Positions 10,653 to 20,329 of a DNA stretch of 64,000 nucleotides are shown here, one piece after another (positions within the stretch are counted from its first letter, which is position 1; the number at the start of each line of letters is the position of its first letter). The DNA comes from Pseudaestuariivita rosea (lineage in GTDB: Bacteria; Pseudomonadota; Alphaproteobacteria; Rhodobacterales; Rhodobacteraceae), in the NCBI RefSeq assembly GCF_017592335.1, contig NZ_JACNMP010000008.1, positions 62,001-126,000 of the forward strand, written 5' to 3'. The notes below the pieces were generated by a model. The model saw nothing but the letters and a program-made list of their open reading frames with translations, was not told the origin of the DNA and did no database searches. The translations under genes were made by a program, and so were the position numbers.

Positions 10653-12431
10653 TTAGAAGTTCGCCGCATCCAGCGCCATGACCGTGTCTGCGCCGCTTTC
10701 GATGCGGGCCAGATGGGTGCCGGTGACGGGCAGCTGGCGGGCCATGTAGTATTTACCCGTGGCGATTTTGGTTTCATGGAACTCGGTGTCGGATGTGCCG
10801 TTTTCCAGCGCGGTGTAGGATGCCTTGGCCATCATCGACCAGACATAGCCCATGCAGACCTGACCGAAGAGGTGCATGAAATCATAGCTGCCCGACAGCG
10901 CATTGTTCGGGTTCTGCATCCCGTTCTGCATGAAATACATGCCAGCGGCCTGCAGGTCCTTGGACGCTTTCTTCAGCGGTTCCAGGAAGGCTTTGTTCAG
11001 GTCTTCGTTGGCTTCGTTTTCTTTGATAAAGCCCTTGATCAGCTCAAAGAAGCCCATAAAGGTCTGGCCGCCGTTCATGGGCAATTTGCGCCCGACCAGG
11101 TCCAACGACTGCACGCCGTTTGTACCTTCGTAGATCATGGTGATCCGGCTATCGCGAACGAACTGTTCCAGGCCCCATTCCTTGGTAAAGCCGCTGCCGC
11201 CCAGGGTTTGTTGGGCCAGAACGGTGGTTTCAAAGCCTTTATCGGTCAGGAAGCCCTTGACGATCGGGGTCAGCAGCGACACCAGGTCGTCGGCTGCTTT
11301 ATCCTCATCACGCTTGGCTTTGTCGATCAGTGTCGCGGCCCACAGGGCAAAGGCACGGGCACCTTCGATGAAGGATTTCTGATCCATCAGGTTCCGACGC
11401 ACGTCGGGGTGGACGATGATCGGATCGGCGGGTTTGTCAGGTGCCTCGGTCCCGGTGACCGCGCGACCCTGCAGTCGGTCCTGCGCGAAGGCCAGCGCGT
11501 TCTGATAGGCCACCACGCCTTGGGCATAGCCCTGCAGGCCAACGCCGATGCGGGCTTCGTTCATCATGGTGAACATCGCGCGCATGCCTTTGTGCATTTC
11601 ACCAATCAGGAAGCCGGTGGCGCCGTCATAGTTCATCACACAGGTCGCGTTGCCGTGGATGCCCATTTTCTTTTCCAGACCACCACAGGACAGGCTGTTG
11701 CGTTCGCCCAGGCTGCCATCTTCCTTGACCATGAACTTCGGAACGATGAACAGTGAGATACCCTTAACGCCGTCGGGCCCGCCGGGAATTTTCGCCAGAA
11801 CAAGGTGAATGATGTTGTCCGACAGGTCGTGTTCGCCGGCCGAAATCCAGATTTTCTGACCCGAGATTTTATAGGTGCCATCGTCCTGAGGTTCCGCCTT
11901 TGTGCGGATCAGGCCCAGATCGGTGCCGCAATGCGGTTCGGTCAGGTTCATTGTACCTGTCCAGGTGCCTTCGATCATCTTGGGCAGGTAGGTTGCTTTT
12001 TGTTGGTCCGACCCATGTTCATGGATCGCGGAATAGGCACCGTGGGTCAGGCCCTGATACATGTTGAACGCCATGTTCGAGGCGGTGAACATTTCACCCA
12101 CAGCAGACCCCAACACGAAAGGCATACCCTGCCCACCGTATTCGGGATCTGCATCCAGACCCAGCCAGCCCCCTTCGACCATCTGGTCATAGGCTGCCTT
12201 GAACCCCTTGGGCGTCCGCACGACGCCGTTTTCCAGGTGGCAGCCTTCTTCGTCGCCTACGGGATTAAGCGGTGCCAGCACCTCAACCGAAACCTTGCCG
12301 GCCTCTTCCAGGATCGCGCTTGTGAAGTCGCGGTCCAGATCGGCGTAACCAGGTGTAGATTGTTCCGACACTTGCAAAACGTCATGCAGAACAAATTGCA
12401 TGTCTTTGGTCGGGGCGGTGTAATGCGGCAT
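10653..12431 (-). CDS. acyl-CoA dehydrogenase, DmdC-type
   Basis: This 592-residue FAD-dependent acyl-CoA dehydrogenase is of the long subfamily with an extra C-terminal domain. It shows [20 protein letters not shown] (FAD and substrate loop), [11 protein letters not shown], and [18 protein letters not shown] near residue 435, where the Glu is the expected catalytic base. Length and N-terminus ([19 protein letters not shown]) match the group that includes 3-methylmercaptopropionyl-CoA dehydrogenase (DmdC) of the DMSP demethylation pathway and related beta-oxidation enzymes. A GGGAGAGAG ribosome-binding site precedes the ATG. A MerR regulator gene lies 24 bases upstream, presumably co-transcribed. 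Family is certain; a DMSP role is only possible, because no other dmd gene is here. Confidence 0.9.
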   Translation of the reverse strand: MPHYTAPTKDMQFVLHDVLQVSEQSTPGYADLDRDFTSAILEEAGKVSVEVLAPLNPVGDEEGCHLENGVVRTPKGFKAAYDQMVEGGWLGLDADPEYGGQGMPFVLGSAVGEMFTASNMAFNMYQGLTHGAYSAIHEHGSDQQKATYLPKMIEGTWTGTMNLTEPHCGTDLGLIRTKAEPQDDGTYKISGQKIWISAGEHDLSDNIIHLVLAKIPGGPDGVKGISLFIVPKFMVKEDGSLGERNSLSCGGLEKKMGIHGNATCVMNYDGATGFLIGEMHKGMRAMFTMMNEARIGVGLQGYAQGVVAYQNALAFAQDRLQGRAVTGTEAPDKPADPIIVHPDVRRNLMDQKSFIEGARAFALWAATLIDKAKRDEDKAADDLVSLLTPIVKGFLTDKGFETTVLAQQTLGGSGFTKEWGLEQFVRDSRITMIYEGTNGVQSLDLVGRKLPMNGGQTFMGFFELIKGFIKENEANEDLNKAFLEPLKKASKDLQAAGMYFMQNGMQNPNNALSGSYDFMHLFGQVCMGYVWSMMAKASYTALENGTSDTEFHETKIATGKYYMARQLPVTGTHLARIESGADTVMALDAANF

Positions 12432-12455
12432 CTCTCTCTCCCTTGAGACTAACGA

Positions 12456-12860
12456 TTACTCAGCGGCTTGTGAGCTATGAAGCGATTTAACCATTTCATC
12501 GACCCATGTCAGCTGTTCCTTTAGGTCACGAATTGCCAGATCCAGTTCACTGCGCTGGCGTTCCATGTCTGCAAGGTGCTTTTGGCCAAGCTCCTGAGTT
12601 TTGATAAGTTGTGTGGCCTGCTGATCGTTCAGATCATACAGATCCAGCAGTTGGCGGATTTCCTCAAGGCTGAAACCAAAGCGCTTGCCGCGCAGGATCA
12701 GCTTAAGGCGGGCGCGATCGCGCCGGGTGAACAGCCGTTTCTGACCCTCACGGATCGGGAACAGCAGTTCCTTGGCTTCGTAGAACCGCAATGTGCGAGG
12801 AGTCACTTGGAACGCATCACACATTTCACGAATAGTCATAGTTGTACCAGTCATGATCAT
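12456..12860 (-). CDS. MerR family transcriptional regulator
   Basis: This 134-residue regulator has an N-terminal MerR winged helix (TIREMCDAFQVTPRTLRFYEAKELLFP, about 8-36) followed by a long coiled-coil dimerisation helix (residues ~75-125). It has no C-terminal effector domain and no cysteine cluster, so it is not a metal sensor of the MerR or CueR type. It lies directly upstream of the acyl-CoA dehydrogenase gene on the same strand and probably controls that gene and itself. Possible starts are the ATG at 12860, the ATG at 12854 or a third at 12839; GAGAGA upstream fits the first two. Confidence 0.88.
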   Translation of the reverse strand: MIMTGTTMTIREMCDAFQVTPRTLRFYEAKELLFPIREGQKRLFTRRDRARLKLILRGKRFGFSLEEIRQLLDLYDLNDQQATQLIKTQELGQKHLADMERQRSELDLAIRDLKEQLTWVDEMVKSLHSSQAAE

Positions 12861-13172
12861 TTCTCTCGCGTGTTGTTGAATGACCGGTCAAATGCGGCTC
12901 GTAGGCGTTTCTTACAAGCTTTCTTGACCTAAGGGTAATTGTAACGCGGCGTCATTCAATAGCTGACGAAAGGTAAAGGAAGTCTTACCCGTGTTTTGCG
13001 CAACTTTTGAAAATTCAAAGCGCTTTGAGTTCAGGAAATTTGGCGAAAATGCCTTATTTTCCTTGTCGCGTGATTACGTGACGAGTCGCGCTGAACGCAT
13101 CGGTTCACACAAGAAAATTCGAATGGCCTGGCCAAATCTGCTTAAAATGGATGCGTCACGTTACGTCCGAAA
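12861..13172 (-). promoter_or_regulatory. 312-bp non-coding region upstream of the MerR gene
   Basis: No convincing gene is seen here. An imperfect dyad, TTACAA at 12912 and TTGTAA at 12939, brackets the palindromic core CCTAAGG and could be the MerR operator. AT-rich sequence from 12990 to 13070 may hold promoter elements. A 63-codon frame on the plus strand has no ribosome-binding site or domain. Confidence 0.35.
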
Positions 13173-13982
13173 TCACCGATAGACCTGGTCTTCGCCGGGG
13201 AAGCTGCGCGATTTGACCTCATCGGCGTAGTCGCTGACGGCTTTTTCGATCATCGGGCCCAGGGTGCCGTAGACCTTGACGAATTTCGGGGTCCAGGGGT
13301 TCATGCCCAGCATATCCTCCAGCACCAGGATCTGACCGTCGCAATCCGCACTGGCGCCGATGCCGATGGTGGGGATGTCGATCTGTTTGGTGATTTTCGC
13401 GGCCAGGGGTTCGACCATGCCTTCCAGCACGACGGCAAAGGCACCCGCTTCGGCCACCGCTTTGGCGTCGGCTTCGTGGGCGGGCCAGGTGTCTTCCTGA
13501 CGGCCTTGGGTCTTGAACCCGCCCATCACGTGACTGGATTGCGGGGTCAGGCCGGTGTGCGCCATCACCGGGATGCCGCGTTCGGTCAGGAATTGGATCG
13601 TTTCAGCCATCCGTTCGCCGCCTTCCAGCTTGACCGCACCGCAACCGGTTTCCTTCATGACGCGGGCCGCGTTGCGGAAGGCGATGTTCGGGCTTTCCTC
13701 ATAGGTGCCAAAGGGCATGTCGACCACAATCAGCGCTTTCTGCGTGCCGCGCACCACGGCCTTGCCATGCATGATCATCAGGTCCAGCGGCACACCCACG
13801 GTGGTTTCCATTCCGTGCATCACCATACCCAGACTGTCCCCTACAAGGATGAAATCGGCATATTTATCGACGATCGCTGCGGTGTGGGCGTGATAGGACG
13901 TGAGCGAGACAATCGGATCACCCCCCTTGCGCGCGGCAATCTGTGGAACGGTGTTGCGGCGGATTTTGTTCTGGACGCTCAT
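13173..13982 (-). CDS. panB: 3-methyl-2-oxobutanoate hydroxymethyltransferase
   Basis: This 269-residue TIM-barrel enzyme transfers a hydroxymethyl group from methylene-tetrahydrofolate to 2-oxoisovalerate, giving ketopantoate. Visible motifs are [27 protein letters not shown] split over ~26-52 (the VGDSLG Asp binds Mg), KLEGG near 119, a conserved MAHTGLTPQ, and IGIGAS near 208. Length is normal. The start ATG overlaps the panC stop by 4 bases, so panC-panB form a coupled two-gene operon. Confidence 0.96.
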   Translation of the reverse strand: MSVQNKIRRNTVPQIAARKGGDPIVSLTSYHAHTAAIVDKYADFILVGDSLGMVMHGMETTVGVPLDLMIMHGKAVVRGTQKALIVVDMPFGTYEESPNIAFRNAARVMKETGCGAVKLEGGERMAETIQFLTERGIPVMAHTGLTPQSSHVMGGFKTQGRQEDTWPAHEADAKAVAEAGAFAVVLEGMVEPLAAKITKQIDIPTIGIGASADCDGQILVLEDMLGMNPWTPKFVKVYGTLGPMIEKAVSDYADEVKSRSFPGEDQVYR

Positions 13983-14824
13983 GGTGTGATGACCCTTTGA
14001 TCGATTAACAGAATGCCGCCGAATTCGGCCGACAGCATGATGGCGGTGGGATGGGATAGGGGGCCTGATAGCGGGGCCAGCGTTTCGGCGTGGACGATAT
14101 CAAGACCTTTGAGTGTGGCGCGTGGTTCAGCGGAGATGGTGTCGCGGATCGTTTTTTCGGCGGCTTCTATAGTATCAGTGTTTTCCGCCGCATCCAAAGC
14201 GCGCGACAGAACGGTGGCCACAGCGCGGTCCGGGTCTGACAGGCGCACGTTGCGCGATGACATCGCCAAGCCGTCCGCTTCGCGCATCGTTGGCACGCCG
14301 ATGATCCGGATCGGAAAATGCAGGTCGCGGACCATTCGTTTGATGATCTGCAGTTGTTGATAGTCCTTTTCGCCGAACACAGCGATATCAGGCTGCACCA
14401 TGTTAAACAGCCGCGCGACAACGGTTGTCACCCCGCGAAAATGGCCGCGGCGGACCTGCCCGTGCAGCATATTGGCCATGCGCGTGGTTTCGACAATGGT
14501 TTCATCGCCCTCGGGATAGACATCGGCGACCTCGGGGATCAGCACCGCGTCCACGCCCGCCGCGCGCAGCATGTCCAGATCGCGGGTTTCATCCCTGGGA
14601 TAGGCCTCAAGATCAGCCGCTTGCCCAAACTGAGTGGGGTTCACAAAGATTGTCACGACCACGCGATCGGCGCTTTCCTTGGCCTGATCCACCAGCGCCA
14701 TATGCCCTGCGTGCAGAAACCCCATGGTGGGGACCAATGCGACGCTTTCAGAGGCCGCGCGAAAGGCTGACACCGTTGCGCGCAGATCAGCAATGTGGCG
14801 ACAAACCCTCATAGATATCGACAT
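13979..14824 (-). CDS. panC: pantothenate synthetase
   Basis: This 281-residue enzyme ligates pantoate and beta-alanine with ATP to give pantothenate. It shows the nucleotidyltransferase signature [11 protein letters not shown] (about 30-40), [17 protein letters not shown] near 148, and the KMSKS-like MSSRNVRLS near 185. It is first in a panC-panB operon whose promoter must lie in the 14825-15138 region shared with the divergent dehydrogenase gene. The start may be the first ATG or Met5 (14812). Confidence 0.96.
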   Translation of the reverse strand: MSISMRVCRHIADLRATVSAFRAASESVALVPTMGFLHAGHMALVDQAKESADRVVVTIFVNPTQFGQAADLEAYPRDETRDLDMLRAAGVDAVLIPEVADVYPEGDETIVETTRMANMLHGQVRRGHFRGVTTVVARLFNMVQPDIAVFGEKDYQQLQIIKRMVRDLHFPIRIIGVPTMREADGLAMSSRNVRLSDPDRAVATVLSRALDAAENTDTIEAAEKTIRDTISAEPRATLKGLDIVHAETLAPLSGPLSHPTAIMLSAEFGGILLIDQRVITP

Positions 14825-14847
14825 TGTATCTTTGACACAGCCGACGC

Positions 14848-14940
14848 AACGAAGCGTGCAGGGCGGCGCCGGCCCGAGGGGGGCGCAAACGCGCCGCCCT
14901 GGGGGGCGGGTCGGCGCGGCCCGGTGGTGCCCACCGGGCG
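14848..14940 (-). repeat. ~90-bp palindromic intergenic repeat, copy 2 (inverted)
   Basis: This is the inverted partner of the element at 10467-10556. Its first 22 bases, read on the minus strand, are identical to copy 1, and the rest is alignable with small indels, including the terminal CTTCGTT. The two copies bracket the acyl-CoA dehydrogenase, merR, panB and panC genes. Confidence 0.75.
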
Positions 14941-15138
14941 AATAAGATGAATTGGCAATCCCGCGTTACGCATTCTGGGGCTCATACGCCTTCCCAAACG
15001 TCATTCAGACGGTTTGATACTGCGCAACTTTCTGATCTACAACCAGATCATGGTCGGTTTTGCAGTCTGATGCGTCGGAAGAACGGCGCAGGTTTTGAAC
15101 GATTGCGCCAAACTGATCCAAAAAGACGGAGAGCGCCC
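14941..15138 (+). promoter_or_regulatory. upstream region of the dimethylglycine dehydrogenase-like gene
   Basis: No gene is seen. A small hairpin TGATCT-ACAACC-AGATCA lies at 15033-15050. A GGAGAG ribosome-binding site lies at 15129-15134, just before the ATG at 15139. A longer open frame from 14947 reads through this region but its first 64 codons are not part of the enzyme fold. Confidence 0.4.
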
Positions 15139-17628
15139 ATGAAAACACATGTCAAAGCCCTGGTTGTCGGTGGGGGCGCTGTGGGGACCTCGATTGCCTA
15201 TCACCTTGCCCGCGCAGGGTGGGACACGATGTTGCTGGAACGGGATGAGCTGACCAGCGGTTCGACCTGGCATGCGGCGGGGCTTTTGCCGTATTTCAAT
15301 ATGTCCTATGCGACGACCCACATTCATGACTATTCGATCAAATTCTATAAGGGGCTTGAGGCCGAAACGGGCCTGAACGCTGGCTTCTATGTCGTGGGCA
15401 ACCTGCGGATGGCCCAAACCGACGCGCGGATGGATGAATATATGCTTTATGCGTCCACGGCTGAAACATGCGGTGTGCCATATGAATGGCTGTCACCTGC
15501 GCAGATCAAGGATCGCTATCCGCTGGTCCGGACCGAGGACCTGAAAGGCGCGATTTATCACCCGACCGATGGCTATATAAACCCCGCGGATGTGACCATG
15601 GCGATGGCCAAGGGCGCGCGGCAGCATGGCGCAGTGATCGAACGCAAGTGGCAGGTGGATGGCTATGACTGGACCGGGTCTGAATGGCGTGTGACGGTCA
15701 CGAAGATGGTGGAAAAGGGCGGCAACCTTGTGCCCTCGGACGAGCAGACGGTTATCACTGCCGAACATGTGGTCACGGCCACCGGCAACCATGCGCAGCG
15801 GACGGCGCAGTTGTTGGGGCTGAAAATCCCGGCCATTCCGGTTGAGCATCAATATATCGTCACCGAACCCGATCCGGCGCTGGTCGAGTGGCGCAAGTCG
15901 AACCCCGAACACCCGGTGCTGCGGGACGCCGACGCCAAGTGGTACGTGCGCGAAGAACGCGGCGGCTGGATCTTGGGCCCTTATGAACGCAATGCCCCTG
16001 CGCGGTTTGAATATGCCGTGCCGGACAGCTTCCGCGCGGATCTGTTCCCGCTGGATCTGGAGCGGATTGAAGAAGAATACATGAGCATGATCCACCGCAT
16101 TCCGTCTTCGGAAACCGTGGGGCTGAAGGACGACTATAACGGTCCGATCTGCTATACACCCGACGGCAACCCCTTGCTGGGGCCTGCGCCGGGGCTGCAG
16201 AACATGTGGCTGGCCGAGGGGTTCAGCTTTGGCATCACGGCGGCCGGTGGGGCAGGGCACTATCTGGCGCAGCTGATGGTCGAGGGCGAGGCCGAGATCG
16301 ACATGGCCAGCCTTGATCCCAAGCGCTATGGGCCCTGGATGACCACCGAATACGCCGCCCGCAAGAATGAAGAGGCGTATGAACACGTCTATATCCTGCA
16401 CCACCCGGACGAAGAACGCCCGGCCTGCCGCCCCCTGCGCACCAGCCCGGCCTATGACCGGCAAAAAGCGGCGGGGGCTCAGTTTGGGCAGGTGAATGGA
16501 TGGGAACGGCCGAATTATTATGCACCTGACGGGTTCAATGACCACGACAGCCGCAGTTTCCGCCGCGGCGGGTGGTGGCAATATGCTGTGGACGAGGCGA
16601 AAGCGATCCGCAGCGGTGTTGGTCTGATCGATGCCACCGCCTTTGCCAAACATCGCATCAGCGGCCCGGGCGCGACGGCGTTTCTGGATTGGTTCACCTG
16701 CAACCGTCTGCCCAAGGTCGGGCGGATCAACCTGACCTATGTGCTGACCAGCCATGGCACGACCCGCACTGAATATACCATCGTGCGGGTGGCCGAGGAT
16801 GATTATTACCTGATTTCCGCAGGCGCATGGCATGCCTATGATCAGGATTATCTTTATAACGCGATCATGGATAAGGAACCCGAGTTCGGCCGCATCAACG
16901 AACAGGACGTGACGACCCAATGGGGCGTCTTCGCCATTGCAGGGCCAAAGTCGCGGGATGTGCTGCAAAGCCTGGTCAGGGATGCTGACCCCGAAACTGT
17001 GTTAAGCAACAAGCGCTTTCCGTGGCTGTCCATGCGGAACATCGAACTGGGCATGTGCCCGGTGCGTGCGGTGCGGGTGGCCTATACGGGCGAGTTGGGG
17101 TGGGAACTGCACCACCCGATTGAGATGCAGAACTATCTGTGGGACCAGCTGATGGTCGCGGGCGAGCCCCATGGCCTGAGGCTGGTGGGCGCGCGGGCGC
17201 AAAACTGGCTGCGGCAGGAAAAAAGCTATCGCGCCTTTGGCACCGAACTGGGCCGTGACGCGACGCCGCTTGAGGCAGGGCTGGATCGGTTTGTTGATCT
17301 TGAGAAAGATTATCACGGCAAGCAGGCGATGCTGGACACCGGCGTGCGCTTCAAATGCGCGACGTTCCTGATTGATGGCCCATCGGATGCGGACCCCTGG
17401 GGGCGTGAGGCGCTTTATCATGGCGACACGCGCGTTGGGCGCCTGACCTCGGGCGGGTATTCGGTGCATTTCGGGAAATCCATCGGCATGGGCTATGTCA
17501 CACCGGATCTGGCCGCACCTGGCACACAGCTGAAGGTTAAGATGTTTGACCAGCTTTGGGACGCCGAAGTGGCAGAAGACAGCCCATATGACCCCAAAAA
17601 CGCGACAATCCGCGCAGATATCACCTGA
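15139..17628 (+). CDS. dimethylglycine/sarcosine dehydrogenase-like flavoprotein (DAO-FAO_M-GcvT)
   Basis: This 829-residue fusion has an N-terminal FAD-dependent oxidoreductase domain (Rossmann GGGAVGTSIAYHLARAG near 9-25), a central FAO_M linker (about 375-430) and C-terminal GcvT folate-binding domains (about 470-825). GSTWHAAGL near residue 45-53 matches the segment of dimethylglycine dehydrogenase whose His carries covalent FAD. Family members demethylate dimethylglycine or sarcosine and pass the one-carbon unit to tetrahydrofolate. The sox operon at 46-52 kb would be the next step in glycine betaine breakdown. The start at 15139 is chosen for its ribosome-binding site and because the Rossmann motif begins right after. 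The exact substrate is not determined. Confidence 0.85.
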   Translation: MKTHVKALVVGGGAVGTSIAYHLARAGWDTMLLERDELTSGSTWHAAGLLPYFNMSYATTHIHDYSIKFYKGLEAETGLNAGFYVVGNLRMAQTDARMDEYMLYASTAETCGVPYEWLSPAQIKDRYPLVRTEDLKGAIYHPTDGYINPADVTMAMAKGARQHGAVIERKWQVDGYDWTGSEWRVTVTKMVEKGGNLVPSDEQTVITAEHVVTATGNHAQRTAQLLGLKIPAIPVEHQYIVTEPDPALVEWRKSNPEHPVLRDADAKWYVREERGGWILGPYERNAPARFEYAVPDSFRADLFPLDLERIEEEYMSMIHRIPSSETVGLKDDYNGPICYTPDGNPLLGPAPGLQNMWLAEGFSFGITAAGGAGHYLAQLMVEGEAEIDMASLDPKRYGPWMTTEYAARKNEEAYEHVYILHHPDEERPACRPLRTSPAYDRQKAAGAQFGQVNGWERPNYYAPDGFNDHDSRSFRRGGWWQYAVDEAKAIRSGVGLIDATAFAKHRISGPGATAFLDWFTCNRLPKVGRINLTYVLTSHGTTRTEYTIVRVAEDDYYLISAGAWHAYDQDYLYNAIMDKEPEFGRINEQDVTTQWGVFAIAGPKSRDVLQSLVRDADPETVLSNKRFPWLSMRNIELGMCPVRAVRVAYTGELGWELHHPIEMQNYLWDQLMVAGEPHGLRLVGARAQNWLRQEKSYRAFGTELGRDATPLEAGLDRFVDLEKDYHGKQAMLDTGVRFKCATFLIDGPSDADPWGREALYHGDTRVGRLTSGGYSVHFGKSIGMGYVTPDLAAPGTQLKVKMFDQLWDAEVAEDSPYDPKNATIRADIT

Positions 17629-17730
17629 TCGGGTCAAAATCGATCACGAAATGCCAAGCCTTTTCCCTGATTTTGCCGCATTTGGTGTTAACGCTGAACT
17701 GTAGTGGGGAAACTTGGGGCGCTTGTACAC

Positions 17731-18360
17731 ATGGGACACCTGTCTGAAAAAGATAGGATGCTGCAGCATCTTCTATCCGGTCTGGCATCGAACAGTGAAA
17801 TTCGCACACCGTGCGGGCCGCGCCGCATTTCCTGTATCCGGCCCGGCGATCTGATCATCACGCGCGACAACGGCTTGCAACCTGTCCGCATGGTCTGGAG
17901 CTATCATCTGCATGACGTCCTGCAACCGTCAAAGCCAAGGTCGCCTGTTTGCCTGAAAACGCGTGCCGTTGGCCCCATGATGCCAATGAAACCGTTGATC
18001 CTGGCACCTGATCACAAGGTTCTCGTGCCGTCCTATCTTGTGGCCAGTGCTGATGACGCAGATCAGGCTTGCTTTCTGGCTGCGTCCGGTCTGGCGGGGT
18101 CAAACGCCTTGGCGTATTATGATGCGAATGGCCAGGCGGGTGAGTTCTTTAACCTGGTGTTCGATCACCACGAAATCATCTTTGCCAATGGTCTGCCGGT
18201 CGAGTCATTCCGCCCGACGGTCGAGGCGCTGTCTTGTGTCGATGAAACGGCCCGCGCTGAAATCACGGCGCGGTTTCCTGCGTTGAAGCTGCAGAAAACG
18301 CCGTTTCCAGCCGCTTATCGCACCATTGGCTCGGCTGAGTATCTGCCTATTTACGCCTGA
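17731..18360 (+). CDS. Hint-domain (hedgehog/intein-type) protein
   Basis: This ~209-residue protein carries a Hint_2-type domain: SEIRTPCGPRRISCIRPGDLIITRDNGLQPVRMVW (about 24-58) is the usual N-terminal pair of strands, LAPDHKVLV near 93 is the B-block His, and FNLVFDHHEIIFANGLPVESF near 143 is the C-terminal block. Such proteins are numerous in Rhodobacteraceae, often on secreted or RTX proteins, but their role is unknown. The Cys that starts a self-splicing Hint domain is not at the usual position (the sequence there is GLASNSEIRTP), so autoprocessing is doubtful. A GTG at 17704 is an alternative start. The last 10 bases overlap the convergent MFS gene. Confidence 0.78.
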   Translation: MGHLSEKDRMLQHLLSGLASNSEIRTPCGPRRISCIRPGDLIITRDNGLQPVRMVWSYHLHDVLQPSKPRSPVCLKTRAVGPMMPMKPLILAPDHKVLVPSYLVASADDADQACFLAASGLAGSNALAYYDANGQAGEFFNLVFDHHEIIFANGLPVESFRPTVEALSCVDETARAEITARFPALKLQKTPFPAAYRTIGSAEYLPIYA

Positions 18361-19577
18361 TCTGCCTGAAATCTGATGTTTGTGCGTACCACAGATATCG
18401 GCACGGGCTTTCGCATGGCGCGCACGCAATAGGCGGTCAGTAAAAGCGACAGGATCGTGGCAGCAAGGCCGATGTATAACCCCGCCATGCTTGCCACAGG
18501 AATGGCAAACACAAAGGCTGCGCCGCCGATGCGGGCTGCGATGATGTCCAGGCTGGCAATGCGCCCGTGCTGCACCTTGTCGCTTAGACGGAAGGCCAGA
18601 TCGGTGGTCGGCGCGTTGTTCAACGCCATGCCCATACCGATGCAAATGGCGGCGATGCTGGTCAACAGCAGTGTCGGCTCAAGCAGGGTAAAGATTCCGA
18701 CACCGCCAAGGTTCAGCAGGACACCTGCGTTCAGCATAAAGCCCACGTTCACCCATTTGCCGGTTTTGGCGATGATGAAATTGCCCAGGCTGAAGGTCGC
18801 CCAAAGCAGGAACAGGATAAAGCCGATTTCAGTGAAAGTTCCGCCCTCGTCCCCATAGCTGAGCGACAATGACACGATGAACCAAGTCGTCATACCATAG
18901 TTCAGCGCGACATAAGCCATGACCGCCCAGACCTTGGCACTGATGCGTTGGCGCATTTCCGAAAGTTCGGGTGTTGCGGTTTCATAGCTGACCACGTCGC
19001 GGGACGAGGGCAGCCCGAAGAATGCAATGATCGTGACCATGGGCACCATCAGCCAGCCGATCTGCCAGCTGAAATTATCTGTCAGAACCGCGCCGATAAA
19101 AGGATAAAGCGCGGCAGCGGCCCCCGTCAGCATTCCCCAGAACCCCAGGGCTGCAATCGGATCATGCGGTTTACGGGCCGCCAGAAGGGCGGGCACCATG
19201 GGCGAAAACAACCCCGCGCCGATGCCCTGCACAATGCGGAAGACAAGCGCCTGTTCGCCCGATTGCGCAAAAAGAACGGCAACAGCTGACGCCCCAAACA
19301 ACAGCGCACCACCGGCAAAGACTGTTTCGCGCGAAAATTTATCGCCCAGCCAACCACCGACCAGAACCGAGGTGACAAGTGCCACGCTATAGGCCACGAT
19401 CAGCAATCTGGCGAATTCATCATCGAACCCAAGCGACTGGGACATACTTTCCAAAATCATCGGGAAAGTCGTTATTTCGATCACATAGGCAATGCTGGCC
19501 AGCATTATCCCAAAAGCAGGAATACCTTTAAATCGCACCCGGGTCGCTCTTTCTTCGCTTGCGTGCCGTTTTGGCAT
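18351..19577 (-). CDS. MFS transporter, possibly exporter of the adjacent repeat peptide
   Basis: This ~408-residue major facilitator protein has 12 likely membrane helices. The loop-2 motif GGWLGDKFSRETV (about 75-88) is the family signature, and RIVQGIGAGLFSPMVPALLA near 114 is the TM4 stretch typical of drug/H+ antiporters. Its start lies 50 bases inside the end of the upstream DUF6065-like gene, so translation is probably coupled; a GTG at 19583 is an alternative start. Being third in the unit repeat peptide - DUF6065-like - MFS suggests it exports a product of that unit. That role is inference from position only. Confidence 0.85.
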   Translation of the reverse strand: MPKRHASEERATRVRFKGIPAFGIMLASIAYVIEITTFPMILESMSQSLGFDDEFARLLIVAYSVALVTSVLVGGWLGDKFSRETVFAGGALLFGASAVAVLFAQSGEQALVFRIVQGIGAGLFSPMVPALLAARKPHDPIAALGFWGMLTGAAAALYPFIGAVLTDNFSWQIGWLMVPMVTIIAFFGLPSSRDVVSYETATPELSEMRQRISAKVWAVMAYVALNYGMTTWFIVSLSLSYGDEGGTFTEIGFILFLLWATFSLGNFIIAKTGKWVNVGFMLNAGVLLNLGGVGIFTLLEPTLLLTSIAAICIGMGMALNNAPTTDLAFRLSDKVQHGRIASLDIIAARIGGAAFVFAIPVASMAGLYIGLAATILSLLLTAYCVRAMRKPVPISVVRTNIRFQADQA

Positions 19578-20319
19578 AATCACCAGGCACGCGTTTATCG
19601 CCTACGCGTTCGACAATTGTAGCACGATAATCGTTCCAGTCAGCCTCTGTCATGTCGTGCATCCCTGCAACCTTTTTCGCGCTTTGGTTGATTTTCGGGT
19701 CTAGATGGCTGCGATGCAAGGGCTGAATTGTAAAAAGTGGGTGATTGTGTTTAAAATCCACACGTGTGTCCGTCTTGGTCAGACGGATGTTCGTGAACAG
19801 CGGGCCGAACCAGCGGTCGGTTTCGACCACCCCTTCAAATCCCTGAAAGTGCTGATTTTTCGGCAGGTTGGCCGGTTCACGGATCAGCAGGCACCAGTCG
19901 GGCGCCGTGCGCGCAATCAGGCCTGACCAGATTTGCAGCACACCGGGCTGCAGAACGGACGCCAGAAAGGGCGGCGAATATCCGCGGATATCTTCGGGGC
20001 AGTGAGAATCAAACTCGGCCGCGAACTTGGGAAATTGCGCGGCATCCAGCGGCATCCAGTCAGCGGCACCATCATAGGTCCAATGGATCTGAGTGCCATC
20101 CCACATCAGCGAAAAGTCGATCGGCGGGAACACATACCACCCCAGGCCCGATGCTACGCGGATCGGTTCGCAATAGCGATAGGCGCGCAGGGGCAGGGTG
20201 CCGCCCGCGGCTTGATCGGCGGGCACAGGTTGGCTGGCCGATGGGACCATCCGGTAAAACGTCGCCAGCGCCTCTGTTTCAGGGGCGCTGACGGTATCGG
20301 TCTTTTGTCCGTCGTGCAT
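19528..20319 (-). CDS. DUF6065-like protein, putative partner of the repeat peptide
   Basis: This 263-residue soluble protein resembles DUF6065: LRAYRYCEPIRVASGLGWYVFPP (about 48-70), MWDG at ~74 and FTNIRLTKTDTRVDF then PLFTIQPLHR near 178-205 match my memory of that family; biochemical function is unknown. It has several conserved-looking aromatic residues and His, but no classical nucleotide or metal motif I can name. The start is 10 bases after the stop of the repeat protein gene, and its end overlaps the MFS start. That packing implies a shared function. It could be a modifying enzyme, a chaperone or a binding protein for the repeat polypeptide. The N-terminal ~20 residues are low in structure. 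Confidence 0.7.
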   Translation of the reverse strand: MHDGQKTDTVSAPETEALATFYRMVPSASQPVPADQAAGGTLPLRAYRYCEPIRVASGLGWYVFPPIDFSLMWDGTQIHWTYDGAADWMPLDAAQFPKFAAEFDSHCPEDIRGYSPPFLASVLQPGVLQIWSGLIARTAPDWCLLIREPANLPKNQHFQGFEGVVETDRWFGPLFTNIRLTKTDTRVDFKHNHPLFTIQPLHRSHLDPKINQSAKKVAGMHDMTEADWNDYRATIVERVGDKRVPGDYAKTARKRRKSDPGAI

Positions 20320-20329
20320 TCAGAACAAA

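Noticed and set aside
12991-13182. 63-codon plus-strand frame in the merR upstream region
   Set aside because: No ribosome-binding site, no domain, overlaps the panB end on the other strand.
14947-15138. N-terminal extension of the dimethylglycine dehydrogenase-like protein
   Set aside because: The Rossmann fold begins right after the ATG at 15139, which has its own GGAGAG site.
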